Part shown: positions 32,546-41,983 of the stretch, in pieces
Position numbering within the stretch: position 1 is the first letter of the stretch
Layout: every line of letters begins with the position of its first letter
From: Nocardioides sp. Root140
Lineage (GTDB): Bacteria; Actinomycetota; Actinomycetes; Propionibacteriales; Nocardioidaceae
Reading direction: 5' to 3'
Assembly: GCF_001426745.1 (NCBI RefSeq)
Contig: NZ_LMFI01000013.1
Coordinates: 115,983-179,982, forward strand
DNA: 64,000 nucleotides
Notes under the pieces: model-generated
The model's database searches: none
Seen by the model: only the letters and a program-made list of their open reading frames with translations
Told to the model about the DNA's origin: nothing
Position numbers and translations under genes: made by a program

Positions 32546-32562
32546 TTGCAAACGCTTGCCAA
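32546..32562. promoter_or_regulatory. LacI-type operator-like palindrome
   Basis: TTGCAAACGCTTGCCAA has the central CG and TGCAA half sites typical of LacI/GalR operators (6 of 8 arm pairs match). It lies in the divergent gap between the third binding protein and the amidohydrolase. No LacI gene is in the window. Confidence 0.35.
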
Positions 32563-32643
32563 AGTTCTAGCCATGCGGCTAATCTCAGTTCTCGACCCAC
32601 CCAGTGAGACTTCTGCGCGACCGTGCGCAACAGAGAGGCAGAG

Positions 32644-34383
32644 ATGTCCGAACTCGATCTCGTCATCCGCAACGGCACCGTCATCGACGGCTCCGGCGAA
32701 CCCCCGCGGCAGGCCGATGTCGCGATCCGTGACGGCGTCATCGTCGAGGTCGGCGACGTGCCCGGCACCGGCCGCGAGGAGATCGATGCTCGCGGCCAGC
32801 TCGTCACCCCCGGGTTCGTCGACGTGCACACCCACTACGACGGCCAGGCCACCTGGGAGAACCGCCTCGTGCCCTCGACCAACCACGGAGTGACCACGGT
32901 CGTCATGGGCAACTGCGGTGTGGGCTTCGCGCCCTGCAAGCCCGAGGACCGCGACCTCCTGATCAGGCTCATGGAGGGCGTCGAGGACATCCCCAACGTG
33001 GTGCTCAAGGAGGGTGTCGACTGGCAGTGGACCAGCTACCCCGAGTTCCTCGACTTCCTGGGCAGTCGCGAGTTCGACGCCGACATCTGCAGCTACGTCC
33101 CGCACGCCGCCCTGCGCACCTACGTCATGGGCGAGCGGGCCTACTCCCGGGAGCCGGCCACTTCTGACGAGATCCGTCAGATGGGCGAGATCCTCGAGGA
33201 GTCGGTGCGCGCCGGAGCCTTCGGGTTCGGCACCTCACAGACCATGTTCCACCGCTCCAGCGACGGCCAGCTCACCCCGACGCTGGCCGCGACCGAGGAG
33301 GAGTACGCCGGACTGGCCGCGGCCCTCGATCGTGCCGGGGCCGGGCTGATCCAGTTCGTCATCGAGTACAACGACGACTGGGAGCAGGTCCTCGACATGG
33401 GCCTGCGTCGCGCGAAGGAGTCGAACCGGCCGTTCAGCATGGCGTTGGTGCAGAGCCACGGCAATCCCCGGATCTGGCGCACGATCCTCGACAAGTTCGA
33501 CGCGTTCAACGCCTCCGGTGGCACCGGCACCCTGCAGATCCTGCCGCGGCCCCTGGGCGTGCTGCTGGGCCTCGAGCTGACCCTCAGTCCGTTCTACTCG
33601 ACGCCGACCTACCTCACGATGGCCGACCTGCCACTGGCCGACCGGGTCCGCGAGCTGCGCCGGCCCGAGGTGAAGGAGCGCATCCTCGGCGAGACCAACG
33701 ACCCGGACCCCGACATGGCGATGGGAATGCGGGTGCGCGACTTCGACCAGCTCTTCGAGATGGGTGAGGACTTCGACTACGAGCCCGCCAAGGAGTCCAG
33801 CATCGGCGCGCAGGCCCGCCGAATGGGCGTCTCCCCCGAGAGTGTGGTCTACGACAGGCTTCTGGAGCGCGACGGTCGCAACATCCTCTACCTGGCGTTC
33901 TCGAACTTCGCCGACTTCTCGCTCGAGCCGTGCCGCGAGATGCTGCTCAACGAGCACGTCGTTCCCGGCCTGGGTGACGGGGGCGCGCACCTGGGAGTCA
34001 TCTGCGACGGCAGCATCTACACCCACCTGCTCACCCACTGGGGTCGGGACCGTCACCAGGGCGAGCGTCTCCCGCTGCCCTATCTGATCCACCTGATGAC
34101 CAGGCGGTCCGCCGAGATGGTCGGCCTGCACGATCGCGGCCTGGTCGCCCCGGGCCATCGTGCCGACCTGAACGTCATCGACCTCGACCACCTCGGCCTC
34201 GACCTGCCCCACGTCGTCCGCGACCTGCCCGCCGGTGGCCGGCGCCTGATGCAGGACGCGCGCGGCTACACCGCAACGGTCGTGGGCGGCACCGTCGTCA
34301 CCCGCGACGGCCAGCCCACCGGCGCCCTGCCGGGTCGCCTGGTCCGGGGCCCGCAACCCGCACTGACTTCCGCTCCCGCCTGA
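32644..34383 (+). CDS. Amidohydrolase, N-acyl-D-amino-acid deacylase-like
   Basis: A protein of 579 residues. It opens with the amidohydrolase beta-domain LDLVIRNGTVIDGSGEPP, then the metal site DVHTHYDGQ, followed by VVMGNCGVGFAPCK, the Cys-containing metal loop characteristic of D-aminoacylases. Later come GLGDGGAHLG with the catalytic Asp and MTRRSAEMVGLHDRGLVAPGHRADLNVID at the family C-terminus. ATG 32644 follows GAGAGGCAGAG. It hydrolyses an amide or cyclic amide; the substrate is unknown. It is followed by a TauD-type gene 42 nt downstream. Confidence 0.86.
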   Translation: MSELDLVIRNGTVIDGSGEPPRQADVAIRDGVIVEVGDVPGTGREEIDARGQLVTPGFVDVHTHYDGQATWENRLVPSTNHGVTTVVMGNCGVGFAPCKPEDRDLLIRLMEGVEDIPNVVLKEGVDWQWTSYPEFLDFLGSREFDADICSYVPHAALRTYVMGERAYSREPATSDEIRQMGEILEESVRAGAFGFGTSQTMFHRSSDGQLTPTLAATEEEYAGLAAALDRAGAGLIQFVIEYNDDWEQVLDMGLRRAKESNRPFSMALVQSHGNPRIWRTILDKFDAFNASGGTGTLQILPRPLGVLLGLELTLSPFYSTPTYLTMADLPLADRVRELRRPEVKERILGETNDPDPDMAMGMRVRDFDQLFEMGEDFDYEPAKESSIGAQARRMGVSPESVVYDRLLERDGRNILYLAFSNFADFSLEPCREMLLNEHVVPGLGDGGAHLGVICDGSIYTHLLTHWGRDRHQGERLPLPYLIHLMTRRSAEMVGLHDRGLVAPGHRADLNVIDLDHLGLDLPHVVRDLPAGGRRLMQDARGYTATVVGGTVVTRDGQPTGALPGRLVRGPQPALTSAPA

Positions 34384-34425
34384 CCGCTGTTCACCCTTCC
34401 CGCAAGCCCCCCAATGGAGAGAACC

Positions 34426-35511
34426 ATGACTGACACCCTCACCCCCGTCGGCGGCCGTTCCGCCTGGCTCGGCAGCACCCTGGACTACCGCCAGGACGGC
34501 CTGTGGCAACTGTCCGACGACGAGCTCGCCGAGATCGACACGGCACTCACCACCCTCAAGGGCCACGGTGACCTGGACCTGACCGAGATCACCGCAGCCA
34601 CGTTTCCCCTCCACGCCGTCGGAGACTTCCTCGCCCGGTTGCGTGACGAGCTCCGGACCGGCCGCGGCTTCGTGCTGATCCGTGGGCTCTCCCGCGAGAA
34701 GTACGGCGACGACGACCTGGCCCGCATCTACTGCGGCCTGGGCGCCCACCTCGGCGACGTCATCCCGCAGTCAGGAAACGGCGAGGTCCTTGGCCACGTG
34801 CTGAACGTGGCCGACCTGGTCGACGAGAAGGTGCGCGGCTACCGGTCGGCGCAGTCGATGAACATGCACTGCGACGGCCACGACGTCGTCTCGCTGCTGT
34901 GCCTGCGTGCGGCGAAGGAGGGCGGCGCCAGCCGCATCGCCAGCGCCGCGGCCGTGCACGACCGCATGGTCGAGACGAATCCCGAGCTGGCCCGGGTGCT
35001 CTACGACGGCATGCCGGTGATGCGTGGCCAGATGGACGCCGAGCGCGGCGACGGCAAGATCGTCACGTCCGACAACGTGGCGCTGTTCGCCCGCGCCGAC
35101 GGCGAGTTCAGCTCGTGTGTCCACGTCGCCCAGACCCGCGACGCTGCCCGGGCCGGGCACTTCGACATCACTCCGGAGCAGGAGGCCGCACTCGACCTCT
35201 TCTGCGAGCTCTCGGCCTCCCCCGAGTTCTACCTCGACATGAGCATCGCGCCGGGCGACATCCAGTTCCTCAACAACCGTCTGATCGTCCACGGCCGTAC
35301 GCCGTACGTCGATCACGACGACGTCAACCAGCGCCGGCACCTGATGCGGCTCTGGGTGAACATCCCGTCGTGGCCGCGACGTCCGGCCAACCAGCAGGAC
35401 GTCTACTCGATGGACGACCTGCCGTTGTGGGCCCGGTTCCGCACGCCGTTCATGGAGCTGCCGGAGACGTACATGGCCGAGGTCACCGCGAAGCAGGCGG
35501 CTGTCGTGTGA
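34426..35511 (+). CDS. TauD/TfdA-family Fe(II)/2-oxoglutarate dioxygenase
   Basis: A protein of 361 residues, longer than the AtsK-like one at 29312. The metal ligands begin with His148-x-Asp150 (MNMHCDGHDVV), and the distal His and Arg lie around LIVHGRTPYVDHDDVNQRRHL. The N-terminal helical part and the GYRSAQSMNMHCDGHD context are like the gamma-butyrobetaine hydroxylase/TauD superfamily members of unknown substrate. ATG 34426 follows GGAGAG. It is co-directional with the amidohydrolase and precedes a TetR gene by 33 nt, so the three may be one unit. Confidence 0.82.
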   Translation: MTDTLTPVGGRSAWLGSTLDYRQDGLWQLSDDELAEIDTALTTLKGHGDLDLTEITAATFPLHAVGDFLARLRDELRTGRGFVLIRGLSREKYGDDDLARIYCGLGAHLGDVIPQSGNGEVLGHVLNVADLVDEKVRGYRSAQSMNMHCDGHDVVSLLCLRAAKEGGASRIASAAAVHDRMVETNPELARVLYDGMPVMRGQMDAERGDGKIVTSDNVALFARADGEFSSCVHVAQTRDAARAGHFDITPEQEAALDLFCELSASPEFYLDMSIAPGDIQFLNNRLIVHGRTPYVDHDDVNQRRHLMRLWVNIPSWPRRPANQQDVYSMDDLPLWARFRTPFMELPETYMAEVTAKQAAVV

Positions 35512-35544
35512 GAGACATGCGTCGTGCTCATCTAGGCTTCGTGG

Positions 35545-36177
35545 ATGGCTGAAACCCCCACCAGCACAGGCCCCTCGCGCGCATCCCGGCCCGGCGAGGA
35601 GTCGCAGGCTCGCGCACGGGTGGTCCAGCTCCTGGTCGATGCGGCTCGGCCGCTCTTCGCGAGTCGCGGCCCCGCCGCGGTGTCACTGCGCGAGGTGGCC
35701 CGGGCCGCCGGCGTCAACTACGGCCTGATCCATCAGTACGTCGGCACCAAGGACGACCTGCTGAAGCTGGTCTTCCAGAGGTCGTCCGACGCCTATGCCC
35801 AACAGTTCAGCGCGGCTGCGAGCACCGAGGACGCGATCGCGATCCTGATGCGGCCCAAGAGCTCGGAGTACGTCCGGATGCTGGCGCGCAGCATCCTCGA
35901 AGGACGCGACCCGGCGGCCATCCTGGGCCGCTCCCCCGCCATGGACGAGCTGAGCCGCCGGATCGTGCAGAGCGAGGGCGACGCGGGTGACGACGTCGAG
36001 TCCCGCATCCAGGTGGCCGCACTCACCAGTGCGGCCCTCGGCTGGGGACTCTTCGGCTCGTTCGTCAGGGGCATCACCGGTCTCGAGGACCAGTCCGACG
36101 AAGACCTCACCCTGGCCGTCTACGCACTCGTGCGCCGGGGCGTCTTCCTCACCACGGACGAGGCCGACCCGAGCTGA
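35545..36177 (+). CDS. TetR family transcriptional regulator
   Basis: A regulator of 210 residues. The DNA-binding segment is AAVSLREVARAAGVNYGLIHQYVGTKDDLL. The ligand domain is short and helical. The 33-bp gap to the dioxygenase gene holds no palindrome, so its target is probably upstream of the amidohydrolase or elsewhere. It converges with the transketolase gene (28 bp between stops). Confidence 0.87.
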   Translation: MAETPTSTGPSRASRPGEESQARARVVQLLVDAARPLFASRGPAAVSLREVARAAGVNYGLIHQYVGTKDDLLKLVFQRSSDAYAQQFSAAASTEDAIAILMRPKSSEYVRMLARSILEGRDPAAILGRSPAMDELSRRIVQSEGDAGDDVESRIQVAALTSAALGWGLFGSFVRGITGLEDQSDEDLTLAVYALVRRGVFLTTDEADPS

Positions 36178-36205
36178 CCGGGCACCAGGTGCGTAGGGGC
36201 GTACC

Positions 36206-37180
36206 TCAGGCGAGCAGGTCCTGCGCCTTGCGAGTGACGCCCTCCACCGTGATGCCGTAGCGCTCCAGCAGCTCGGCGGGAACGCCCACCTCGAGATCGG
36301 CGTCCGGCAGCGCGACGCTGCCGAAGCGCGTGGCGACACCGTTGCGTCCGAGCACCTCGGCCACGGCCGCACCGAGGCCACCGACCTCGCTGTGCTCTTC
36401 CACGGTGAGGATCGCCCGGGTCGTCGCGGCGGCGTCCAGGACGGCCGCCACGTCGAACGGCTTGAGGTACGCCGCGTCGAGCACCGCGACGCTGATGCCC
36501 TGTTCCTCCAGTGCCCGTGCGGCACCGAGGGCGCAGCCGACACCGGCGCCGGTCCCGATGATCGTGAGGTCATTGCCCTCGCGCACCCGCACGAACCGGC
36601 CCGGCTCCAGCTCGGGCACCGACGAGTAGACCGGTGCGGTCGCCTCGCTCACCCGCAGCAGCACGGGTCCGGCCGACTGGTGGCTGGCCTCGAGCAGGCC
36701 GAGGGTGGCGTAGTTGTCGGCCGGGGTCATCACGGTCAGGTTGGTGATCGACCGGGCGATCGCGAGGTCCTCCACGGCGTGGTGGCTGGCCCCGAAGTAG
36801 CCCATCGCCAGCCCCGACAGGCGGGTGACCAGGGTGACCGGCAGCATCGTGGCGGCCCAGTCGGTGCGGATCTGCTCGGCGCACTTGATCATGCCGAAGG
36901 GCGCGAAGGCCATCACATAGGGGCGGAACCCCGATGCGGCCAGGCCTGCGGCCACCGAGATCGTGTTCGTCTCGGCGATGCCCAGCTCGACGTACCGGTC
37001 GGGGTGGCGCTCACGCAGCTCGGAGAGCGCGGAGCCCATGTCGGCGGAGATCACCACGACGTCGTCGTGACGGTCCGCGAGCTCGGCCATCGCGTGACCC
37101 AGCAGGTTCAGCGAGGACGCCTGCCCCTCGTCGGAGAACACGTCCTCCATCGCGGCGGCTCGGTTCGTGGTCGTCGTCAT
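36206..37180 (-). CDS. Transketolase C-terminal (pyrimidine-binding) subunit
   Basis: A protein of 324 residues equal to the pyrimidine-binding and C-terminal domains of transketolase: YVELGIAETNTISVAAGLAASGFRPYV holds the catalytic Glu, then GLAMGYFGASHHAVEDLAIARSI, and a C-terminal LTVEEHSEVGGLGAAVAEVL. It is split from the N-terminal half, as in archaeal and some catabolic transketolases, and overlaps it by ATGA. Last gene of the six-gene operon that starts with the Baeyer-Villiger-type enzyme. With the TPP enzyme at 38071 it suggests two-carbon or dihydroxyacetone-unit chemistry, but the substrate is unknown. Confidence 0.9.
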   Translation of the reverse strand: MTTTTNRAAAMEDVFSDEGQASSLNLLGHAMAELADRHDDVVVISADMGSALSELRERHPDRYVELGIAETNTISVAAGLAASGFRPYVMAFAPFGMIKCAEQIRTDWAATMLPVTLVTRLSGLAMGYFGASHHAVEDLAIARSITNLTVMTPADNYATLGLLEASHQSAGPVLLRVSEATAPVYSSVPELEPGRFVRVREGNDLTIIGTGAGVGCALGAARALEEQGISVAVLDAAYLKPFDVAAVLDAAATTRAILTVEEHSEVGGLGAAVAEVLGRNGVATRFGSVALPDADLEVGVPAELLERYGITVEGVTRKAQDLLA

Positions 37181-38055
37181 GCGGAGACCTCCTGCATCCT
37201 GGCGCTGATCTCTGCGATCGCGTCGTCGCGTTGTTCGGGGGTGAGGCACCCGACGTGCCAGGCCCGGGGTGCCTCCTCCATCAACGAGACTCCCCGGCCC
37301 TTCTGGGTGCGGGCGATGAGGCACACCGGGCGGTCCGACCCGGGGGCCGGCAGGTCGGCGAAGGTGGTCACCAGGGCATCCACGTCGTGGCCGTCGAGCT
37401 CGATGACGTGCCAGCCGAACGCGGCAAACCGATCGGCCAGCGGCTCGATGCTCATCAGCTCCGACGTCGGGCCGCTGCCGATGAAGCCGTTGGCGTCGAC
37501 GATCGCGACCAGGTTGCCCAGCTCGTAGTGGCTGGCCGCCATCGCGGCCTCCCAGACCTGACCCTCCTGGATCTCACCGTCACCGATCAGCACGAAGGTG
37601 CGGTGGTCGGAGCCGCGCAGCCGTGCGGCCATCGCGATGCCGAGGCCCACCGAGAGGTTGTGACCCAACGACCCGGAGCTGAAGTCGACGCCCGCCGCCT
37701 TGCGCATGTCGGGGTGGTCGCCCAGCGGGCTGCCGATGTAGCCGAAGGTGTCGAGGTCCTCGCGAGGGAAGTAGCCCAGGTCGCTGAGGATCGGCCACAG
37801 CCCGACGGCGGCGTGGCCCTTGCCGAGCAGGAAGCGGTCGCGGTCGGCCCAGTCAGGAGTGGCCGGGTCGAGGCGCATGACCCGGTAGTAGAGGACCGAC
37901 AGGATCTCCGCGCACGAGAAGGTGCTCGAGTAGTGCCCGAGCCCGGCCTTGTCGATCATGCGGATCACCTCGAGGCGGAGCCAGTCGGCACGGACCCGGA
38001 GGTCCTGGACCGTCGTGGGTCGGTCCCGTTCGAGTCGGGTGAGTGTGGCAGTCAT
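37177..38055 (-). CDS. Transketolase N-terminal (TPP-binding) subunit
   Basis: A protein of 292 residues with the transketolase PP domain: ADRDRFLLGKGHAAVGLWPIL, the TPP motif GDGEIQEGQVWEAAMAASHYELGNLVAIVDANG (GDG to N spacing correct) and a final EMSIEPLADRFAAFGWHVIELDGHD-type tail. ATG 38055 follows CGAGGAACC; an ATG at 38070 directly abuts the upstream stop but lacks a ribosome site. Together with the C half it forms a complete split transketolase. Confidence 0.9.
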   Translation of the reverse strand: MTATLTRLERDRPTTVQDLRVRADWLRLEVIRMIDKAGLGHYSSTFSCAEILSVLYYRVMRLDPATPDWADRDRFLLGKGHAAVGLWPILSDLGYFPREDLDTFGYIGSPLGDHPDMRKAAGVDFSSGSLGHNLSVGLGIAMAARLRGSDHRTFVLIGDGEIQEGQVWEAAMAASHYELGNLVAIVDANGFIGSGPTSELMSIEPLADRFAAFGWHVIELDGHDVDALVTTFADLPAPGSDRPVCLIARTQKGRGVSLMEEAPRAWHVGCLTPEQRDDAIAEISARMQEVSA

Positions 38056-38070
38056 GTGGTTCCTCGACAT

Positions 38071-39741
38071 TCAGCGGAAGTTGTCGGGCACCGGCGACAT
38101 GTAGGTGTCGCCGCCGTGGGTGGAGACGCGGAGCTCACGCGAGGTGATGAACTCCAGGAGCACGGGGCGACCGGCCTCGGTCTCCTTGATGCCTCGGCGG
38201 ATCGCGTCGGCGATGTCGGCCGGGTCAGTGACCTTCTCGGCGTACAACCCGAGCGACTGGGCCATCGCCGTGTAGTCACCCGAGATCTCCATCGTCTGGT
38301 ACTTCGACTGGGAGAGGCCCATGGCGTTGGTCTCCATCGCCATGTAGGAGTTGTTGAACAGGATCGAGAGCACGGGAAGCCGCTCCCGCACACAGGTCTC
38401 GAGCTCGAGACCGGTGAACCCGATCGCGGCGTCACCCCACAGGTTCACGCACAGCTTCTCGGGGTGCACCAGCTTCGCGCCCATCACCAGGCCGAGGCCG
38501 TAGCCGAGCTGGGTGGTCTTGCCCCAGCCGAGATAGCTCAACGGCGCGGTGCTCTTCCAGAACGGCGAGAGCTGGTCGCGTGGCGAGCCGGCGTCGTGCG
38601 TGATGATCGTGTTGTCCGCGTCGGTTGCCGCGATCAGCTCCCAGATCACGCGGTAGGCCGTCATCGGGTTCTCGTCCGACGTCAGGATCGGCAGCCACTC
38701 GGCCAGCCACGCGTCGTACACCTGCGTGATCTCGGCCTCGATCGGGCCCCGGTCGCGATCTCCGTCGACGAGCTCGTCGACCGCGGCCAGCAAGGCGTCC
38801 AGGGTGAGCGCGGCGTCGCCGATCAGGCCGACGTCGGCCTGCACCACCGTGTCGAGGTGCGCCGGGTCGAGGGTCGCGTGGATGATCGTCTTGCCCGTCG
38901 GCATGGTCGTGGCGAAGTCGGACGGCGTGAAGCTGCAGCCCATCCCGAGGATCAGGTCCGACTCCTTGAGGAAGTGGTCGACCGTCCTGGGCACCGCCCG
39001 GCCGCACGACCCGAGGGAGAGCGGGTGGTCCTCCGGGAAGGCGCTCTTGCCCTGCAGGCTGGTGGTCACCGGGATCGCCAGCTTCTCCGCGAGCTGCTTC
39101 AGCTGGGGCCATGCCTCGGCGTAGTGCACGCCCTGGCCGGCGTAGATCACTGGTCGTTCGGCGGCCACGAGCAGCTCCGCGGCCCGTCGTACGGCGACCG
39201 GGTCGGGGCCTGAGCGGGTGGTGATCACCGGGCGGTAGTCGAGCGGAACCGTGACGTCCTCGAACCACATGTCGCGCGGGATCTCGACGACCACCGGTCC
39301 CCCGCGGCCGTTGCGCAGCCGGCTGAAGGCACGCCGGAAGACGGCGACCACCTGGTTGGCATCGTTGAGCGGCTCGACCGACTTGGCGATCGAGCGCAGG
39401 CTGATCGTGGAGTTGAAGTTCGGGGCGATGTGCGCCTCGTCGCGGCGGTAGCCCATCGGCAGCACCAGGATCGGCACCGACTCACCGAAGGCCTGCGCGA
39501 CGGCGCCCATGCCGTTCTCGATGCCCGGCCCGTGCTGGGTCGCGTAGACCCCGATCTGCTTGCCGCTGGTGACCCGGGAGATGGCGTCGGCCATGTGCCC
39601 GCCGGTGCGTTCGGCCCGGGCGATCACGGGTCGGATGTCGGCGTCGGCGGCGTACTCGAAGACGTAGTTCAGCGGGTAGCCGCAGACCATCTCGACGCCT
39701 TCGGCCTTCAGGATCTCGGCGATTGCCGCACCCAGCTTCAT
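38071..39741 (-). CDS. Thiamine-pyrophosphate-dependent enzyme, acetolactate-synthase-like
   Basis: A protein of 556 residues with the three-domain POX/AHAS layout: N-terminal PYR domain (MKLGAAIAEILKAEGVEMV, Glu in IARAERTGGHMADA), a central domain (ADVGLIGDAALTLDALL) and a C-terminal PP domain with GDAAIGFTGLELETCVRERL to FNNSYMA, the GDx...NN thiamine motif. It matches the broad thiamine-requiring enzymes of actinobacteria rather than true AHAS. ATG 39741 follows GCAGGA. It is 37 nt after a sulfatase. It may be a lyase or carboligase such as a sulfoacetaldehyde- or 2-oxoacid-acting enzyme; the sequence does not settle this. Confidence 0.85.
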   Translation of the reverse strand: MKLGAAIAEILKAEGVEMVCGYPLNYVFEYAADADIRPVIARAERTGGHMADAISRVTSGKQIGVYATQHGPGIENGMGAVAQAFGESVPILVLPMGYRRDEAHIAPNFNSTISLRSIAKSVEPLNDANQVVAVFRRAFSRLRNGRGGPVVVEIPRDMWFEDVTVPLDYRPVITTRSGPDPVAVRRAAELLVAAERPVIYAGQGVHYAEAWPQLKQLAEKLAIPVTTSLQGKSAFPEDHPLSLGSCGRAVPRTVDHFLKESDLILGMGCSFTPSDFATTMPTGKTIIHATLDPAHLDTVVQADVGLIGDAALTLDALLAAVDELVDGDRDRGPIEAEITQVYDAWLAEWLPILTSDENPMTAYRVIWELIAATDADNTIITHDAGSPRDQLSPFWKSTAPLSYLGWGKTTQLGYGLGLVMGAKLVHPEKLCVNLWGDAAIGFTGLELETCVRERLPVLSILFNNSYMAMETNAMGLSQSKYQTMEISGDYTAMAQSLGLYAEKVTDPADIADAIRRGIKETEAGRPVLLEFITSRELRVSTHGGDTYMSPVPDNFR

Positions 39742-39778
39742 GATTCCTGCTCTCGTTCGGATGCGGTCGATGACCGCG

Positions 39779-41983
39779 TCATTCGTGCACTCGGGCCAGG
39801 TCGGCGTCGTCGGGTTCGAGCGCCTCGGCACTGGCACTCGCCACCTCGAGTCGCTCCAGCACCCCGGGCGCCAGGGCGTACGGCGGCGCGTAGCTCTCGT
39901 CCACCGGGAAGCCGGCGTCGAAGCCGATCCGCAGCCCCGGGCCGCCGATCTGCCAGCGCACCGGCAGCGGCCCGTCGACGGACAGCTCGGCGGTGACCGT
40001 GCCCGCCTGGTGGAGGGCGAACGTGCCACCCCCTTCACGCAGGCGGTAGGTGAGCCGGACCTCCTCCTCGCCGGCAGCGAGCGGCGTCGAGGACTCGACC
40101 CGGTGGCCGACCCCTGCATAGTTGGCCGAGACCACCAGGTGACCGTCACGGAGGTACCACGCAAGCCCCTGGGTCCAGTCACCGATCGCGGCCAGGATGC
40201 CGCTCGGTGCCTGCTCACCGACGTCGAGGTGCGCGGTCATCGTGAAGCCCTCGGTGAGCACCGGGTGCATGAACTCGGAGACCGCACCCGGCCCCGGGCG
40301 GTAGGTCATCCGCGACGGCTGGCGGTGCCCGGGCGGACGTTCCATCTGCGGGCGCCCGGTGTAGCCGTCGTTGAGCGGCAGCACGTTGTTGCGGCCCGCC
40401 TCGGTCCACCACATCTGGACCAGCTCGCGGACCAGCTCGGGGTGCTCGGCAGAGAGGTCGGTGGTCTCGGCGAAGTCCTCGTCGAGGTGGAACAGCGCCC
40501 AGTGGTCCTCGTCGTACTCATGGCTGCCGGGGATCAGCTCACGCTCGAGCAGAGGCGTCGGCCCGACGTGGTCGGTGCGGATCTTCCAGCCGCGGTGGTA
40601 GAGCGACCGCGAGCCGGCGCACTCGAAGTACTGCGTCTCCCGGGGCGCGGCCACCTCCGGTGCGAGGAAGGAGTCGAGGATGCTGGAGCCGTCGAGCGAC
40701 ATCTGCTCGACACCGTTGAGCCGTTCGGGCACCGGCACGCCGGCCGCCTCCAGCACCGTCGGCATCAGGTCGGAGACGTGGCAGAACTGGTCACGCACCT
40801 CTCCCGGTGTGCCCATGCCGTCGGGCCAGTGCACGATCAGCGGGGTGCGGACGCCACCGAGCGCGGTGAACCTCTTCCAGAGCCAGAACGGGGTGTTGCC
40901 CGCCCACGCCCACGGCCAGGCGTACTGCATGTAGGCGTGGTCGCCGGACATCTCGTCGACCTTGGCGAACGTGAGCTCGCGGTTCGCCTCCCGGTCGCGG
41001 TGCAGGCCGTGGTAGTTGAACGAGCCGTTCGGCCCACCCTCGGCGCTCGTGCCGTTGTCGGAGATCAGCATGACGATCGTGTTGTCGAGGGTGTCAGTGT
41101 CACGGAGGTGGTCGAGCAGCCGGCCGATCTGGGCGTCGGTGTAGCTCAGGTAGGCAGCGAAGATCTCCATGCTGCGCGCGGTGACGCGTCGCTCCTCGTC
41201 ACTGAGCTCGTCCCACGGACGCACCCAGGGCGGGCGCGGCGTCGCGTCCGCGTCCTCGGGCACGACCCCGATCTCCTTCTGTCGCGCGACGATCGCGTCG
41301 CGCCACTGGTCCCAGCCCTGGTCGAAGGCGCCCTCGTAGCGGCGTACCCACTCCTCGGGTGCCTGGATCGGCGCGTGCATGGCGCTCGCGGCGTAGTAGA
41401 GGAAGAACGGACGCTCGGGAGTGTTCTGCTGCTGGTCGCGGATGAACCCGATGGCCTCGTCGGTGAGGTCCTCCATCAGGTGGTAGCCCTCGTCGGGCGT
41501 CCGCGGCTGCGGCACGTAGGAGTTGTCGCGGACCAGGGTCGGGGTGCGCTGGCTGGTCTCGGCGCTCAGGAAGCCGTAGTAGCGCTCGAAGCCGAGACCG
41601 AGGGGCCAGCGGTCGTACGGCCCGGCCGGATTGACCTCCCACCGCGGTGCGAGGTGCCACTTGCCCGCGGCGAACGTGCTGTAGCCGGCCTGCTTGAGCA
41701 CGGCGGGCAGGGTGCCGGCGGACGGCGGGATGGCGCAGGTGTAGCCGGGGTCCGGGGTCGGGATGTCGGTCAGGTAGCCCATGCCGACCCGGTGATGGTT
41801 GCGCCCGGTGAGTAGTGAGGCGCGCGTCGGCGAGCAGAGCGCCGTGACGTGGAACCTGTTGTAGCGCAGGCCGTCCGCGGCCAGGGCGTCGATGTTGGGG
41901 GTGCTGATGTCGGAGCCGAAGCACCCCAGCTGCGCGAAGCCCGTGTCGTCGAGCACGATCGTCACGACGTTGGGTCGGGTCAC
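39779..41983 (-). CDS. Type I (formylglycine) sulfatase
   Basis: An arylsulfatase of 734 residues. Metal Asp12-Asp13 are in VTIVLDDTGFAQ and the formylglycine Cys50 in C-SPTRASLLTGR. It lacks the N-terminal extension of about 40 residues seen in the other two, but shares the long C-terminal domain (TMTAHLDVGEQAPSGILAAIG). No signal peptide. The GTG start overlaps the SDR stop. It belongs to the operon with the Baeyer-Villiger-type enzyme and the TPP/transketolase genes. Confidence 0.91.
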   Translation of the reverse strand: MTRPNVVTIVLDDTGFAQLGCFGSDISTPNIDALAADGLRYNRFHVTALCSPTRASLLTGRNHHRVGMGYLTDIPTPDPGYTCAIPPSAGTLPAVLKQAGYSTFAAGKWHLAPRWEVNPAGPYDRWPLGLGFERYYGFLSAETSQRTPTLVRDNSYVPQPRTPDEGYHLMEDLTDEAIGFIRDQQQNTPERPFFLYYAASAMHAPIQAPEEWVRRYEGAFDQGWDQWRDAIVARQKEIGVVPEDADATPRPPWVRPWDELSDEERRVTARSMEIFAAYLSYTDAQIGRLLDHLRDTDTLDNTIVMLISDNGTSAEGGPNGSFNYHGLHRDREANRELTFAKVDEMSGDHAYMQYAWPWAWAGNTPFWLWKRFTALGGVRTPLIVHWPDGMGTPGEVRDQFCHVSDLMPTVLEAAGVPVPERLNGVEQMSLDGSSILDSFLAPEVAAPRETQYFECAGSRSLYHRGWKIRTDHVGPTPLLERELIPGSHEYDEDHWALFHLDEDFAETTDLSAEHPELVRELVQMWWTEAGRNNVLPLNDGYTGRPQMERPPGHRQPSRMTYRPGPGAVSEFMHPVLTEGFTMTAHLDVGEQAPSGILAAIGDWTQGLAWYLRDGHLVVSANYAGVGHRVESSTPLAAGEEEVRLTYRLREGGGTFALHQAGTVTAELSVDGPLPVRWQIGGPGLRIGFDAGFPVDESYAPPYALAPGVLERLEVASASAEALEPDDADLARVHE

